A stretch of DNA of 64,000 nucleotides from Euptelea pleiosperma (Eukaryota > Streptophyta > Magnoliopsida > Ranunculales > Eupteleaceae). The notes under the pieces were generated by a model, which saw only the letters and a program-made list of their open reading frames with translations, was not told the origin of the DNA and did not search any database. Below, piece by piece: positions 63,990 through 64,000 of the stretch (its first letter is position 1; every line of letters begins with the position of its first letter). The stretch is taken from the NCBI GenBank assembly GCA_035048495.1, contig CM068545.1:22912741-22976740 (forward strand), in the 5' to 3' direction. The position numbers were made by a program, and so were the translations under genes.

Positions 63990-64000
63990 GCATAGTCAAC

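Overview
This window is plant nuclear DNA: A+T-rich, repeat-dense, with large CC-NB-ARC-LRR (CNL) resistance-gene reading frames, Ty1/copia and Ty3/gypsy retrotransposons, LINE tails and many short inverted-repeat DNA elements. The CNLs have the RPS2/RPS5-like architecture (intronless, a VxWL-type coiled-coil end, MHD-type NB-ARC, C-rich LRR tail). An angiosperm is certain. A magnoliid is my guess from the character of the short repeats, but the sequence alone does not prove it.

The organising theme is a decayed CNL cluster of five related copies. NLR-A (2-1426, +) is the LRR end of a gene that begins left of the window. NLR-B (6916-8613, +) is a relic in which an NLR 5' flank is joined directly to the last LRRs. 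NLR-C (43239-46088, +) is the only uninterrupted copy, 949 aa. NLR-D (50434-51746, -) is an inverted, truncated pseudogene broken by a MITE and a copia LTR. NLR-E (58270-61610, +) has lost its original start codon and is cut by an antisense LINE. Promoter-side and 3' flanks are duplicated along with the genes, so the copies arose by segmental DNA duplication.

Between the genes: 1.4-6.9 kb is nested hAT, MULE-like and fold-back elements with TAA/GTT microsatellites. 9-16.9 kb holds MITEs, a copia LTR and a nested hAT element. 16.96-27.5 kb is a full-length but stop-riddled copia element (copia-1) with a third reading frame after pol. 27.6-28.5 kb holds fragments that look like importin-alpha exons. 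29.4-30.4 kb has a fold-back element and a fresh 233-bp tandem duplication. 30.7-39.2 kb is Ty3/gypsy debris into which a gag-only copia element (TR-GAG, 32244-37630, minus strand, target duplication CAAGA) has inserted. A third copia-type LTR follows at 39.2-40.4 kb. From 46.1 kb to the end, NLR copies alternate with fold-back elements, hAT-like MITEs, Tourist-like MITEs and, at the right edge, a 5'-truncated LINE with a visible target duplication.

No tRNA, rRNA or CRISPR was seen. The only gene likely to be functional is NLR-C, whose product would be an intracellular immune receptor. The most interesting non-genic signals are a large family of about 300-bp fold-back elements whose tips carry a perfect G-box palindrome, repeated antisense LINE hits in NLR LRR exons, a shared odd zinc-knuckle pattern in the two copia gags, and a strongly biased Trp-to-stop decay of copia-1.
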